A DNA stretch of 64,000 bases. Source: Semisulcospira habei. Its lineage: Eukaryota; Mollusca; Gastropoda; Semisulcospiridae. The translations under genes and the position numbers were made by a program. The notes below the pieces were generated by a model. That model was not told where the DNA came from, searched no databases, and saw only the letters and a program-made list of their open reading frames with translations. The stretch covers positions 208,097,488-208,161,487 of the forward strand of contig BTPG01000003.1 of the NCBI GenBank assembly GCA_036245525.1, written 5' to 3'. Below are positions 30,559 to 41,076 of the stretch, piece by piece (positions within the stretch are counted from its first letter, which is position 1; each line of letters begins with the position of its first letter).

Positions 30559-31379
30559 ATGAGTTTTGCTCCAAAGCTGAGAATCATACCAGTTGCCTGT
30601 CCGGTAACAGAGTTAAAAGATTTGGCTGATGTACAAGATTTTGAAAAGGAAGAAGAAATTGGAGAGGTATATGGTTTTGAACTTGATTCGACTGTCATGT
30701 ACAAGAGGAACGTAATCAATGACATAAAAGATGGCACCGACAGACCGATTCCTAAACTTGGTCAGCTGCATGATGTTACTGTACCTATTCCTATGAATAA
30801 TGCACTCTACAACTTAATAAGTGGGTAGTTTCGCTTGTGCCTACGCACAGCACCAACAATTGACTGGGACATAAAGTTTGAATTATTAGTCCTTATGTAT
30901 ATACTGATGATGAAGGTGCCTTAGTGTTTATGAAAGTTGTTAACTCTGGGCCACTGATTGTGAGTCTTGTTCCATGTTTTGCCCCAGACAACAATAGCAG
31001 AGAAAAACTAAAGGTGCAAGAGTATGAGAAATGTTGGTATCTTCTTACACATAGAAAGGGTAGATCGAATACTTCCGTTGTGTTTATGCCAGCAAACTTT
31101 GCCATGGCTAGAGACGTGACAATAGTTTTTGAAATTATTATGATATCTGTAACTTCTGTCAAAGAGGCTGAAATTGCACAGGGAATCAAACTTACGTGGG
31201 ATGACTCAGTGCAAGAGTCAAGAAAAGTTTTTATTGCTATTAAAAAAGGTATTGATATAGACGTATCGAGCAGTATTCCCGCTATCAAGATAGTAGTAGA
31301 TAAAACTACTTTTGTTTGTTTAAGTTACATAAAACTAGAACACATTGATCTTGTTTCGTTTTATTACACTAGCAAATAG
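30559..31379 (+). pseudogene. Virus-like ORF of unknown function
   Basis: ATG 30559 follows TTATAAAAA. 90 codons (RIIPVACPVTELKDLAD, EEIGEVYGFELDSTV) run to a TAG at 30826-30828. The frame continues in register (TAPTIDWDIKFE), shifts near 30890, and goes on as 30924-31379 (SPYVYTDDEGALVFMKVV, TSVVFMPANFAMARDV, LTWDDSVQESRKVFIAI). The whole would be about 270 residues. The gap to the previous gene is 9 bases, which suggests co-linear viral genes. No domain recognised. Mixed beta-rich composition would suit a capsid component. Confidence 0.55.
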
Positions 31380-31446
31380 TATTCTTTGATTGAGCTGCAT
31401 TATTTAATCACTGATTAAATAAAAAATATTTGTGAATTAAAAAAAA

Positions 31447-32145
31447 ATGTTAAACTTGTATCCGCAACTATCGACACTTGCACCTGAGACACCTGGGATG
31501 ATGCTTGCACCTGATCTGCAAGCGTCAATTGAGCCTGATAAAACATTACAGGTAGACACATTCCGATTAATAAATATTACAGAAGCATTTAAATATTTGG
31601 AAGGGGAGGAGGCAAGATACTCCAGATGTAAAAGACGGTATAAGACGGTTTTTAATTCTGTACAAAACACATCTATGGCTGTGGGTGCTGTTTCAGCTGG
31701 ATTATCTGTAGGGGGTATTGTTTTGATATCAACTGGAATCGGAAGTTTAATTGGAATTGGTCTTGAAGGAGCTAGGATTGCGACAGGACTGGCATGCTTT
31801 GCTTTAGGTCCTAACAAAGATTCCATTCAAAGTTACAGAAGCATGAAGCATTGAATACGCTGGGGGGGGGGGGGGTGCAAAACTTAGTAGTATAAAACTT
31901 ATTATCAGTAAATCATTGGAAGATACTGTTATTAGCGACAAAGAATTTAAGATTGTTCAGGATGATTTGAACAATTACAAACATCTGAAATCCATAATAA
32001 AATGTGCAGTCAATCACTCGTGAATGTTGAAGAACTGGAGGCCAGTTGTTTAGCAGAAGGAAAAAAGATCGGTGTTCAGGAAACCACAGAAAAACTTCAA
32101 AGACTTCTTTTTAGCAAAAAAAAAAAATTAAAAAAATAAATAAGA
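31447..32145 (+). pseudogene. Virus-like membrane protein with glycine-rich hydrophobic helices
   Basis: ATG 31447 follows nine A bases. The first 135 codons hold a charged helix (YLEGEEARYSRCKRRYKTVF) and a Gly-rich hydrophobic double span (31670-31800; SAGLSVGGIVLISTGIGS, LIGIGLEGARIATGLA). The frame ends at 31854, next to a run of 14 G (31862-31875). In another frame the protein continues SKSLEDTVISDKEFKIVQDD to about 32015, then a third stretch to 32140. The pattern (hydrophobic hairpin, then ISDKEF-type helix) is one I associate with such elements. Possibly a virion membrane or lytic protein; unproven. Confidence 0.5.
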
Positions 32146-32159
32146 TTTGGTAATCAATC

Positions 32160-32527
32160 AATATTTTTTTCATTACACTTCACAGAGAGATGTCATACCT
32201 TTAATGCCTGCCCATTTGTTGACATCCGCCCCACCACCAGGGTATTATTGAGAAAAAAAAAAGTTTTTTGTTGTCCTTGTAACTTGGGAAATCTGTCTGA
32301 GTAAGTTGTTGACTAGGGTCAAGAACTTACAAGTTCTTATGTTTAGGTTCTTATTAGTTCTTATTTTAAGTTACTTATAAAAACTTATGCCAACTAATTT
32401 ATAAGAACTTAAAAAGATACCTGTAAAGTTAGTTGGCAGTTGTAGGTGACTTTGGAAATTTGTTATCAAGTATCTGTAGGTAACTTTGAAAATTTGTTAT
32501 CAAGTGCATGTAGGTACTTGATAACAA

Positions 32528-32570
<43 letters not shown>

Positions 32571-32640
32571 TTATTATTACAGTAACTGTCTTCTGGGTAT
32601 TGACTCAGAGATAATGGAATAAATGGTCTTGAAATGTCTT
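32160..32640. other. Right flank of the virus-like element, no gene
   Basis: A short frame fragment (CCTTTAATGCCTGCCC, 32199-32250) could be the start of one more lost viral ORF. The rest is AT-rich with AAGTTCTTAT/ATAAGAACTT inverted motifs, a 34-bp imperfect direct repeat (ggtgactttggaaatttgttatcaag, 32445 and 32480) and a (GT)n run at 32531-32569. Confidence 0.6.
32494..32527. repeat. Perfect 12-bp hairpin
   Basis: TTGTTATCAAGT at 32494-32505 is inverted as ACTTGATAACAA at 32516-32527, with a 10-base loop. It sits at the end of the 34-bp direct repeats and just before the (GT)n run. Confidence 0.9.
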
Positions 32641-32660
32641 TTTTCTTATCTCTAACACTA

Positions 32661-33062
32661 ATCAATACATACACATGCATATACACATACATGCACGCAC
32701 ACACAAACACACGCACATACACACGCACATACACAAACAAACACACATACACACATGCACACGTGCATACGTAAACACACACATACATAAACACACACAC
32801 ACACACACACATACATACACGCACACAAACACACACACGCACGCACACATACGCACACATACATACACACATACATGCACACAAACAAGCACTCATACAT
32901 ACATACACACATACATGCACAGACAAACAGTCAGACATACACGAACGTGGACATACATACATACACTCACAGACAAACAGACAGACAGACACACATACAG
33001 GCACAGACAAACAGACAGACAGACACACATACACGCACAGACAAACAGACAGACAGACACAA
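32661..33062. repeat. Composite CA/CATA/GACA satellite block
   Basis: Imperfect acacat and acgcac repeats pass into a tandem unit built on gacaaacagacagacagacacacatac (about 32970-33060, period near 38 bp). The long frames over it, rich in Cys/Val or Thr/His, are composition artefacts. Confidence 0.95.
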
Positions 33063-33219
33063 AATCTTTATTCAGCATGCATCAATTGTAGACTCCAGTC
33101 CGCAGAACACTTCACCACACTTCAGTTGTATGTCACATGATACACAGCGGCTGTGCACACTAATTGACACTACGCACTTAGTCCCTTTGTTAAGATCATA
33201 CGTCATTGTTTACCTTAGA

Positions 33220-33570
33220 AACCGCGTTAATGGCGTTAATGCCCAGGTTGTAAACAGAAGATTAAATACTTTGTATTAAGTGTCCTTTTAGCTCTGTGAT
33301 CTGCCTCTGTCTTTTGTTGCTACAGATGTTACAGGCCGCTAAATATAAAAAATGAGTAGACTGGCAACTTCCGCATTGCAGCTAGTGACATACTGGACTC
33401 CTCGCTGTACGCAAATGACACTGCCTGCAGTCTTCGCCGCGCTGTTTACCGCCAGCGGTGGTTGCTACGTACAATATAGGTTAGCAACCACGTTAACGTC
33501 CAGGGTGTAAACAGAAGATTGAAGACTTTGTATTAAGAGTCATTTTAACTCTGTGTTCTACTCTCATTTC
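33220..33570. repeat. Spaced direct duplication in non-coding DNA
   Basis: 33240-33302 and 33503-33562 share gtaaacagaagattRaaRactttgtattaag and the following actctgtg. The interval between carries nothing I can identify. Confidence 0.75.
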
Positions 33571-33859
33571 TTAGTTGTTTACAACCTACCGTTACTCAAC
33601 AGATTTAACGTGTCCTGTAGACGGGCTTACCGCAGGACCTAAAACCAGTTTCTCTTTGTCAGACTCGTTATTAACACCTATATAAAGTCAGTTTCACTTG
33701 CAAAAGCAAGCTACTTACATGAGCTGCCGCGAAAACACCTCACACTTGGTAAGCAACATTTAGGACGAGACATACAAACAAACATACAAACATGAGCTTC
33801 TGGTGCGACTTGGTCATTATGGTGAATGACACACATCAGACAAAATCTCACTCCATCCA

Positions 33860-34361
33860 TTTTATGACCTGCCCAATGATTTTCCCCCTCTCAGTCTTAA
33901 AGCCACTTTTTTTTACGCGTAACCTGCCCGATGATTTTCTCACTCACAGACTTACAGCCCCTTTTTTTTTGTTTTGTTGTATGTTCTGTGATTTTTCACT
34001 CTAAGAATTACAGTCACACATTTTCATTTGTGTTGTTTGTGATCTGCTCGGTGATAGATCACACACAGACCGTCGGGGGTTCTTTCTCCGGGTACTCCGG
34101 TTCTTCCACCCCCACCCCACCCCCCCAATCCCCCACACTTTGGTACCAATTTCAGGCCACTTTACAAATTTCAAATACAAGCGATCAAAAATCTCTGTAT
34201 CTTCAGTAGCTGAACTGGCCCTTCGTCTGTCTTGTACTGTGTTTGTCTTAAATGGGATAAATCTGTGTCTGTTACGTGAGTGTGCACGTTGGGTTTCAGT
34301 TCGCAGCGCTTTAAGTTGATTCACCCAAAAATTGAGATAAAGTGCCTATATAATAACGGTA

Positions 34362-34428
<67 letters not shown>

Positions 34429-34620
34429 GACTTATAGTTACACATTTTTTTCTTGATTGTGATCTGCTCAGTGATTTTGTTTCACTCAACTTACAGTCAC
34501 ACGTTTTCATTTTTCTTGTTTGTGACCTGCTCGGTGATAGATCACACAGACTTATAGTTACACATTTTCATTTTTCTTGTTTGTGGCCTGCTTGGAGATA
34601 GATTACACATGGACTTACAG
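33860..34620. repeat. Degenerate ~60-bp tandem repeat with TTA microsatellite
   Basis: A unit with gtgacctgctcggtgatagatcacacagacttacagtcacac is repeated, imperfectly, at 33860-34070 and 34430-34620. Between them lie CCC-rich DNA (34110-34130) and (TTA)n at 34362-34424. No gene seen. Confidence 0.8.
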
Positions 34621-34685
34621 TCAGCTGTCAAAACAAAAGTGATAAAATGTCTCAGATGTGATTGAAACAGGGTCATTAAGACGCT

Positions 34686-35310
34686 TTAGAACCTTTGTAC
34701 AAACAAACAAACAAATAAACAGAAAACAAGGTTACGGACCAGCTTTAGGTGTTTTCCAAAATCGGTTATTTCTTTTTCTTTTAGCATTTCTTCAATTTCC
34801 TTCCGCAAACCATACACCTTCCGAAAAGACAGTGCAAGAAAATGAAATTTAGGATACCCTCGTAACACCTTTGCTAAATCACGTAACTGACGAGAATATG
34901 AGTCAGAAATTTGGACGTGTACGTTTAACCAATCTTTCCAGTTCAATTTAGTTTCTTTTCGAATTTTTTGTCGTTTGTGAATTTTGGCTCCTTCAATGAG
35001 CCACACTCCATAGTAGATTGAAGCTGACATGTTTAGATGTTTGGTTCCCTGAAGTAATTTGTAGCCGTCCTCTAAATGTTTTTTTTAAGGTGTCTAAAGT
35101 AAGTGTAGACAAATCACACCGGTCTACTCTACTACACTCAGAAAGATTTTGTTTAAAGTACAAATCAAGTTCTTTTGGTTCTTTACTAGTCTTTTTTTAA
35201 CCACTGTTGAGTATATTAACCAAATTTATAAGTGTTTTTATTTCCGTTTTTTCCAACCAAAATTCCGGAGCTTTTGTCAAAACAGATTGAATGAAAGCAG
35301 TCATTTTTTT
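34686..35310 (-). pseudogene. Unrecognised, possibly element-borne protein gene
   Basis: Two minus-strand frames appear to be one broken gene: 35310-35030 (TAFIQSVLTKAPEFWLEKTE, then a TAA near 35204) and 35030-34686 (YGVWLIEGAKIHKRQKIR, NVHVQISDSYSRQLRDLAKVL, RGYPKFHFLALSFRKVYG). The second is protein-like: amphipathic helices and an SDSYSRQLRDL block that looks like a helix-turn-helix. I recall similar proteins as unnamed repeats in invertebrate genomes, but not their function. It lies 2.5 kb right of the virus-like element, and might have belonged to it or to another element. Confidence 0.4.
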
Positions 35311-35399
35311 ATGGCATTCACCATGTGATCATAAGATCAACACGTCTTTCTGAGTCCAATTTATTTTTGAAATGAGTGTAACAAACTGTTATTTTAAGC

Positions 35400-36080
35400 T
35401 TCTTTTATACCTGTCAGTGTCCTGTATGTAGTCACAAGTATTTGTAATGTACTCAGTGTTAGTCAGTGTAGCCTGGGCAAATTACACTAGACTGGCCTGG
35501 TTACAATTAAACAGTAAGATTTTTTTTCTCAGCGCACTGCACGCTAACCACGAGGCCTTTTCTTGTTTCTAAATATCACAAATTTAACAGACAAACTAGC
35601 GACAAACTAACCGTCAGTGTCCTGTATGCAGTCACTAAGTATTTGTAACGTAAGTTAGTTAGCGTTGACTCGGACAAATTACACTAGACAATGGCCGTAA
35701 CAATCTAACAGTATACCACAAATTTAAACAGTCACTTACTGATCTCAACGTATATTTTACAAGATTTAGCGGCAACACTAAGTCTGTTAGTCCGTTACGT
35801 AACTGAAACACACCCGTCTCGATGAGAGTCACGAATGAAATGTGTAATCGACCGGGTTGAGTGTTTACAAGTTGCCCAGAGAAATATTGACGTCAGCGTC
35901 CCCGCGAGCCAACGTGTAAGCTTTTCAGCAGCAATCAAAACAGACTGGTGTTGAGTTAAGTGGCGTGTACATTGCTGCATAAAATGGTGTCCGTTCAAAC
36001 AAAAATGTTTTAGGGGTAAATCCTGGCGGTATTTACTCTGTGAGGAGTACGCGGATTGCGAGGGTCCAAAAAGTAATAAT
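35400..36080. other. Non-coding stretch with a direct duplication
   Basis: 35414-35517 and 35611-35712 are about 100-bp imperfect copies (gtcagtgtcctgtatg, aaattacactagac, caat-taaacagta). Nothing else recognisable, apart from a purine-poor region up to the (GT)n array. Confidence 0.7.
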
Positions 36081-36132
36081 TTAGGGGGTTAACTCAGTCA
36101 TTGTGTTAATGAAGCTTTTGTCCTCTCTTATT

Positions 36133-36133
36133 A

Positions 36134-36172
<39 letters not shown>

Positions 36173-36301
36173 GTGTGTTTGTGTGTGTGTGTGTGTTTGT
36201 TGCTGTTAAATTTGTTGTAGTGTGTAGCAAGGACAAGATTGAAAAAAAGGTCTGTGAATGATCTATTATCCTTGTAAAATAAAGCTTCATTACATTTTAT
36301 T

Positions 36302-36372
<71 letters not shown>

Positions 36373-36450
36373 TCCTCTCTCTCTCTCTCTCTCTCTCACT
36401 CTCTCTCTCTCTCCCTCTCTCCCTTCCTCCCTCCCTCTCTCTCTCTCTAT
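36133..36450. repeat. GT and TC microsatellites around a LINE tail
   Basis: (GT)n at 36136-36200 and (TC)n at 36305-36450 flank about 100 bp containing aaataaagcttcattac, a LINE-type 3' tail with polyadenylation signal. Frames here are artefacts. Confidence 0.92.
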
Positions 36451-36826
36451 TGACTTTGTGGAATTCACTTCCATCCCACACGAAGACCACTCCAACGGTA
36501 TCATGTTTCAAGAAAAGTCTTTTTAAACATTTATCTTCGCAGCCATAACTATCTGCAAGCTTTGCTTTCTATACGTAGATATCATTGTTAGTAATGTACC
36601 ACTCTACTGCTGTGCATGTATAGTGCTGCTGTGTTGTTGCTTTTTTTCCCCTTCTTTCTTCCTTGCCAATGCTCCCCCTCCCCCAACACACCCGTATACA
36701 TGTATTAATGTAATGTAATTGCTGTGTTTGTAGATATAGCAACGGCAGATTTGAAAAATGGCATTCCCTCTGTCATTGTTAATATCTTTACTGTTGTAAA
36801 ATAAAGATTCATTGATTCATTGATTC
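36451..36826 (+). pseudogene. LINE 3' end: ORF2 C-terminus, 3' UTR and tail
   Basis: The plus strand encodes LWNSLPSHTKTTPTVSCFKK and SLFKHLSSQP before a TAA at 36546-36548, the typical C-terminus of CR1-group LINE ORF2. Then come about 230 bp of UTR and the tail aaataaagattcattgattcattgattc. It is a heavily 5'-truncated insertion wedged between two TC-rich microsatellites. Confidence 0.8.
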
Positions 36827-36971
<145 letters not shown>

Positions 36972-37099
36972 GCGATGTGCATGCGTGCGTACCTGAGTGC
37001 GTGTGTGGGTATGTGTGTGTGTATGTGCGTGGTGCGTGCGTGCGTGAGCGAATGCAGCAGTGCATGCAGCAGTGTGTGGTATGTGTATGTTTACATGTC

Positions 37100-37230
37100 T
37101 ATGTCACTTATGTAGTAGATGTAGCAACGGCAAGTTTGAAAACTGGTCCTGTTACCAATAACTTCTACCGTTGGAAAATAAAGGTTCATTGTTCATTGTT
37201 CATTGTTCATTCTCTCTCTTTGTCTCTCAG
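37100..37230 (+). repeat. LINE 3' tail fragment
   Basis: tgtagcaacggcaagtttgaaaac matches the 3' UTR at 36731-36760 (tatagcaacggcagatttgaaaaa). It ends in aaataaaggttcattgttcattgttcattgttcattc followed by TC-rich sequence. A second, diverged tail of the same kind of LINE. Confidence 0.75.
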
Positions 37231-38107
37231 ACTGGAAATCCAAGACCATATCATTACACAATAATACAAGTAACTGAATATCCACTACTTTACTGCTTAC
37301 TGATGATAACCAGATGTGATGGCAATCTTACATCAATGTTGCTTGTAAAGCTGTGTCAAGAAATGTGTTTATTAAACCAAAATATCTGGATTCAGAGGGC
37401 AGTGAAGGCGTTCATGCCTGATCCAGCCCTTTGTTTCGATTAGTGTAGGCAAAACAGCCATAAAAGTGTTTTAAGCTGCATATTCAAACAAACACCAAAG
37501 CTAGGTCGCATCGAGATTTTGGAACCGTTAAACAAAAAATCGTCTGTGACGTCATCTTTAGGATGACTATTTTACCCCATTACTTTATAAGCGCAGATCA
37601 TTCATGCAAATTTGAAGAAAGAAACATTTGGCTTTTACATTTGACTAGCTGGATTATAGTAGAGTATGAACATGATTGCTGACACAAATAACAGTGACAC
37701 CTGGTCTGGTTGCTGTTTTCAAGATGGCGATTACACACACTATGTTTTTGTTTGTTTGTTTGTTTGTTTTTTTAGTTTGAGGGTGCTGAACAATACAGGA
37801 CAACAGGCTGCTGAAAGAATCATCAGTGATAAAAAAAAACAACAACACATATTTGGATAGTCAAGACATTACTATTTTCAAAACGATTACAATGTTTTTC
37901 GAAAAATGTCCACGTTTCTCACGAAAATAAATTATTGCGTTTCAACCTTCTCATCAGTCTCTTCTTTGAATCATTCAATGTTCCATAGTTGAGCAAGCGG
38001 TTAATGAAACTATATGCATACTAAGAGACTACATTGTTTTAAAGAAATAAAACGTTATACAAAACTTGTTGTAAAGAAGCACATTTCGTTAAGTATCAAT
38101 CAAACTT
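37231..38107. other. Non-coding interval
   Basis: About 880 bp with no supportable gene. It contains a (GTTT)n run near 37748-37770 and A-runs. Short frames (for example 37666-37860) have no protein character. Confidence 0.6.
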
Positions 38108-38112
38108 GGCCG

Positions 38113-38824
38113 TTTTACGTGGTAGTGGTGGTCGTTGTATGTCACACCAGACACACAAAGTTGTAGACGACACTGGAGTAAAGTTCCAGCCGCACTTTAT
38201 TCTCACGATGCATTCCCAGTACATTGCATCTGCACTTTGACACACTCTCTCATACAATCCATTCGCACGTTGACACTGTCTCATACCATGCACGCACATA
38301 TTTCCTAACACCCTCTTTTACACGTTTACACATTTTCAGAACAGTCCCGCAAATTACACAACTCAACCAATCAGAAAAGAAAAAATAACCAAAATAATTA
38401 ATATTCATTAAAAAAAAAACACTATAGATGTTTCTACACTCTTCCAATAAAATCTAGATACATTACATAAATGATACGAATGTAGCATTGTGTACTACAC
38501 AAATTTGACATCAAATTTGAGATCACTAGAACAATCGTGCATTTTCGAGGACCTTCCAGCTTAATCCAGGTTGGACCTTGCAACAATTTAGCGAAATGTG
38601 CAATATTGTAGTCAACCCCCCCCCCCCCCCCAAATCGATCGCAATTCTTCATGCAAAAGTTGCGTTATTTTAGATTAGAATTACGTACCTTTATAGTATG
38701 ATTCGGTGATCATACTAAAAAGGTAAGTAATTCTAATCTAAAATAACGCAACTGAATATCGGATCTTTCCTATGATCAACACAACCACGCCCCCAAAAAG
38801 AATAACACAACCACAAACGTAACA
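38113..38824 (-). repeat. 3' LTR of LTR-2
   Basis: 712 bp. Carries an inverted duplication (38658-38753) absent from the right LTR. It is followed at 38825-38840 by the polypurine tract, which on the minus strand reads AAAAAGGAGGGTAA next to the LTR. Confidence 0.88.
38658..38753. repeat. 45-bp inverted repeat inside the left LTR
   Basis: agttgcgttattttagatta... (38658-38702) is repeated inverted at 38709-38753 with a six-base loop (tcggtg) and few mismatches. The partner LTR and the LTR of the third element have only one arm. Confidence 0.93.
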
Positions 38825-38971
38825 TTACCCTCCTTTTTAGAACGAAATTTCGCAAAATTTCTTCTTAAACCTCAAAGCACAGCTGTGGCTGTGTTAATCT
38901 ACGCAGGACGATAAACACTAACAATCTCACATCAAAAATTAAATCGAATAAACTACTCTGGAATAATTGTC

Positions 38972-41016
38972 TTACAGTTCCTTTAAACCATCCTGAATAA
39001 AGAAAAGAAATGCTCTACTCAGGTAATCCGCTGCAACATTCTGTGAACCCTTGATAGACTGTAATTTAATATTAAATTTCTGTAAGAACATTGCCCATCT
39101 TATGATACAGGAGTTTGTGAATTTGGCAGAGTTCAGATAGTTTAAGGGTTTAAGGGTTGATGGTCCTGGCTCAAACACTGACCACTTATTGAGTTTAGGG
39201 TAGTCCACACACACCCGGTTGGGTCCATCTGGTTCCTTCAGGATGACTACTGGGGATGCATATGGCGACTTGGACTCAATGATGACTCCAAGGTCCAGCA
39301 TCTCCTTGATGTCTTTCTTCAGTTTTTCCCTCGTGTGGTAAGGTAGTCGATACGGCTTGCTGCGAACCGGCTCGTTTGATGTCAGATGAACTTCATGCTG
39401 GTTGGTGTCTGATGCCCCCTAAACCGATGTTGAACTCCGTAGTTAGGGCTCTTAGTTCTTCTTGTTGTGCCTGGGTCAGATTTTGACCGAACTGGATATC
39501 TTCAGCGGAGTTCATTTAAGTCGAACAGGTTTTCGTCATCTAGTCTCTCGTCAGCAGTCAGTCGCACCGACGCCGCATGTTGTGGTTTGTCCTGACGACC
39601 TCTCTCGAAGTACTTCTTCAGCAAATTCGCGTGGTACGTCTTCGTCTTGTTGTTGACCGTGACTCTGTAGTCGTTGATACTAACTACTGCGTCAACCACG
39701 TACGGTCCCTTCCACTGTATAAGGAGCTTGTTGGTGGTGGTGGGGAGAACAACGAACATCTGGTCACCTGGCTGGAAACGGCGAGGTTTGGCTTTACGGT
39801 CATAATAATGCCTACCTTTGCTTTGCGCCTTCTCCAATACTTCTCGAGCCATCCTGAGGGTATTTTCTAGCTTCTCTCTCAGGCCGAACACATACTGGTA
39901 GCTGATCTTCACCTGAGGCGCGTCGATGTCCTTGGTCCAGAGGTCCTTTAAGATGTGTGCGGGTCCGCTTACACTCCTATCGTACAGTAATTCCAGAGGG
40001 AGGACCCTGTCGACTCCTGGGGGACTTCACCGTATGTGAAGAGCAAGGCACAGATGTCCCTCTGCCACAACCGTAGCTGCTCATCACACAGTTTCTTCAG
40101 CTTAGCCTTCAATGTCCCGTTAAACTTTTCAACAAGCCCGTGGTAGGGGTCGTATTGAGGTGTCGGATGCTCAACAGCCGATTGACTTTCTCCATGCAGT
40201 CGGAGACGAACGGGGTCCCCAGATCACTCAGGATCTCCACAGGAATCCCCAGAAGGCTGAACATGACCACGAGCGTCTCTGCCACTTTTGGAGTGTCGAT
40301 CTTGTCTAGCGGTACGGCCTCAGAGTATATTGTAGGGTAATCCAGCAATGTCAGAATGTAATGACCGTCTTTACTTCGAGGAGATATTGACCCCCAACCA
40401 GATCCACAGCTACCCGCTTGGAAGGCATATCGATCAGTGGCATCTTTCCGAGCGGAACCTTGGGCACCTTTCCCTCGGAGAGTGTCTTCTTGCATATGTT
40501 GCACGACCTGCAGAATCGGGTGACGTCGCCCCCCATATCAGGCCAGTAGAAGAATGCTCGGATCTTGTCGAGGGTCTTCCTGATTCCCAGGTGTACTCCT
40601 AATATGGAATCATGAGGCAGTCTCATCACCTGCATCATCAGGGGTTCAGGACCCACCACTTGATGGGCAGGCTTTTCTCCATCGCTGGTGTATACCCGGT
40701 ACAGGATTGCTTTTCTGGTCTCGGAGGTTACCTCCTTCCCTCTTCGTGTCACGGGCTCGGTTTGACCACGGAACTTGTCAAGCGTGGGGTTGGCTCTCTC
40801 TAGTTCCACCAGCTTGTCCCTGTTCGCCACGGCTGCTTCTGTGTTGTCAGCCACTTTTAGAAGGATGGTATGGTGAGTCTTCTTTGCTTGTCTTCTCGTG
40901 GTAACGTCACAGGTTTCAGGTCTCCACTGCGGATCTGGATCCTCTGTGCTCCTGGCACCGTCAACGTTTCCGTTGATATGGTCGTAGACTGGGGTCTTTG
41001 CACATGACACCTTCAC
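38972..41016 (-). pseudogene. Pol of LTR-2: integrase, RT start, RNase H end
   Basis: Minus order from 41016: integrase zinc domain (HDSILGVHLGIRKT, then FCRSCNICKK, about 40620-40500), integrase core in shifted frames (VAVDLVGG near 40405; LLDYPTIYSEAVPL; ILSDLGTPFVSD; the Glu region is damaged by a deletion near 40135), C-terminal domain (39502-39912; YDRKAKPRRFQPGD, WKGPYVV), then RT N-terminus (LGVIIESKSPYASPVV, NRVCVDYPKLNKW). At about 39165 RT jumps straight into the end of RNase H (LNSAKFTNS, RWAMFLQKFNIK, NVAADYLSR). The RT palm is therefore deleted. The order integrase then RT is directly visible. Confidence 0.85.
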
Positions 41017-41076
41017 CTCTCCTGTCAGGTATGAGGTGTTGACGCTGACCTTGGGAAAGGGGATACTCCAAACAGT

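Larger units (their letters stand above)
20546..32150. mobile_element. Endogenous virus-like element (Polinton/adintovirus grade), degraded
   Basis: This 11.6 kb block differs from its surroundings: compact genes on both strands, low GC content, short intergenic gaps and A-rich leaders before starts. Minus-strand genes are a protein-primed type B DNA polymerase (20546-22645), two small paralogues (22687-23651), an ATPase-like fragment and a capsid-like gene (24092-25299), plus a virion-candidate gene (26559-28914). Plus-strand genes are at 25377, 28939, 30559 and 31447. All are broken by stops, frameshifts or later transposons. The left end is cut inside the polymerase. The right end fades into A-rich DNA after 32140. 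I did not find integrase, adenain-type protease or terminal inverted repeats. The family assignment rests on remembered similarity of the polymerase and capsid-like proteins. Confidence 0.75.

Noticed and set aside
32429..33091. Cys/Val- and Thr/His-rich frames up to 201 codons
   Set aside because: Produced by CA/GACA satellite sequence; no biased codon positions or motif.
36106..36548. Arg/Glu-rich frames over TC repeats
   Set aside because: Simple-repeat artefacts. Only the LWNSLPSHTK end on the plus strand is LINE coding sequence.
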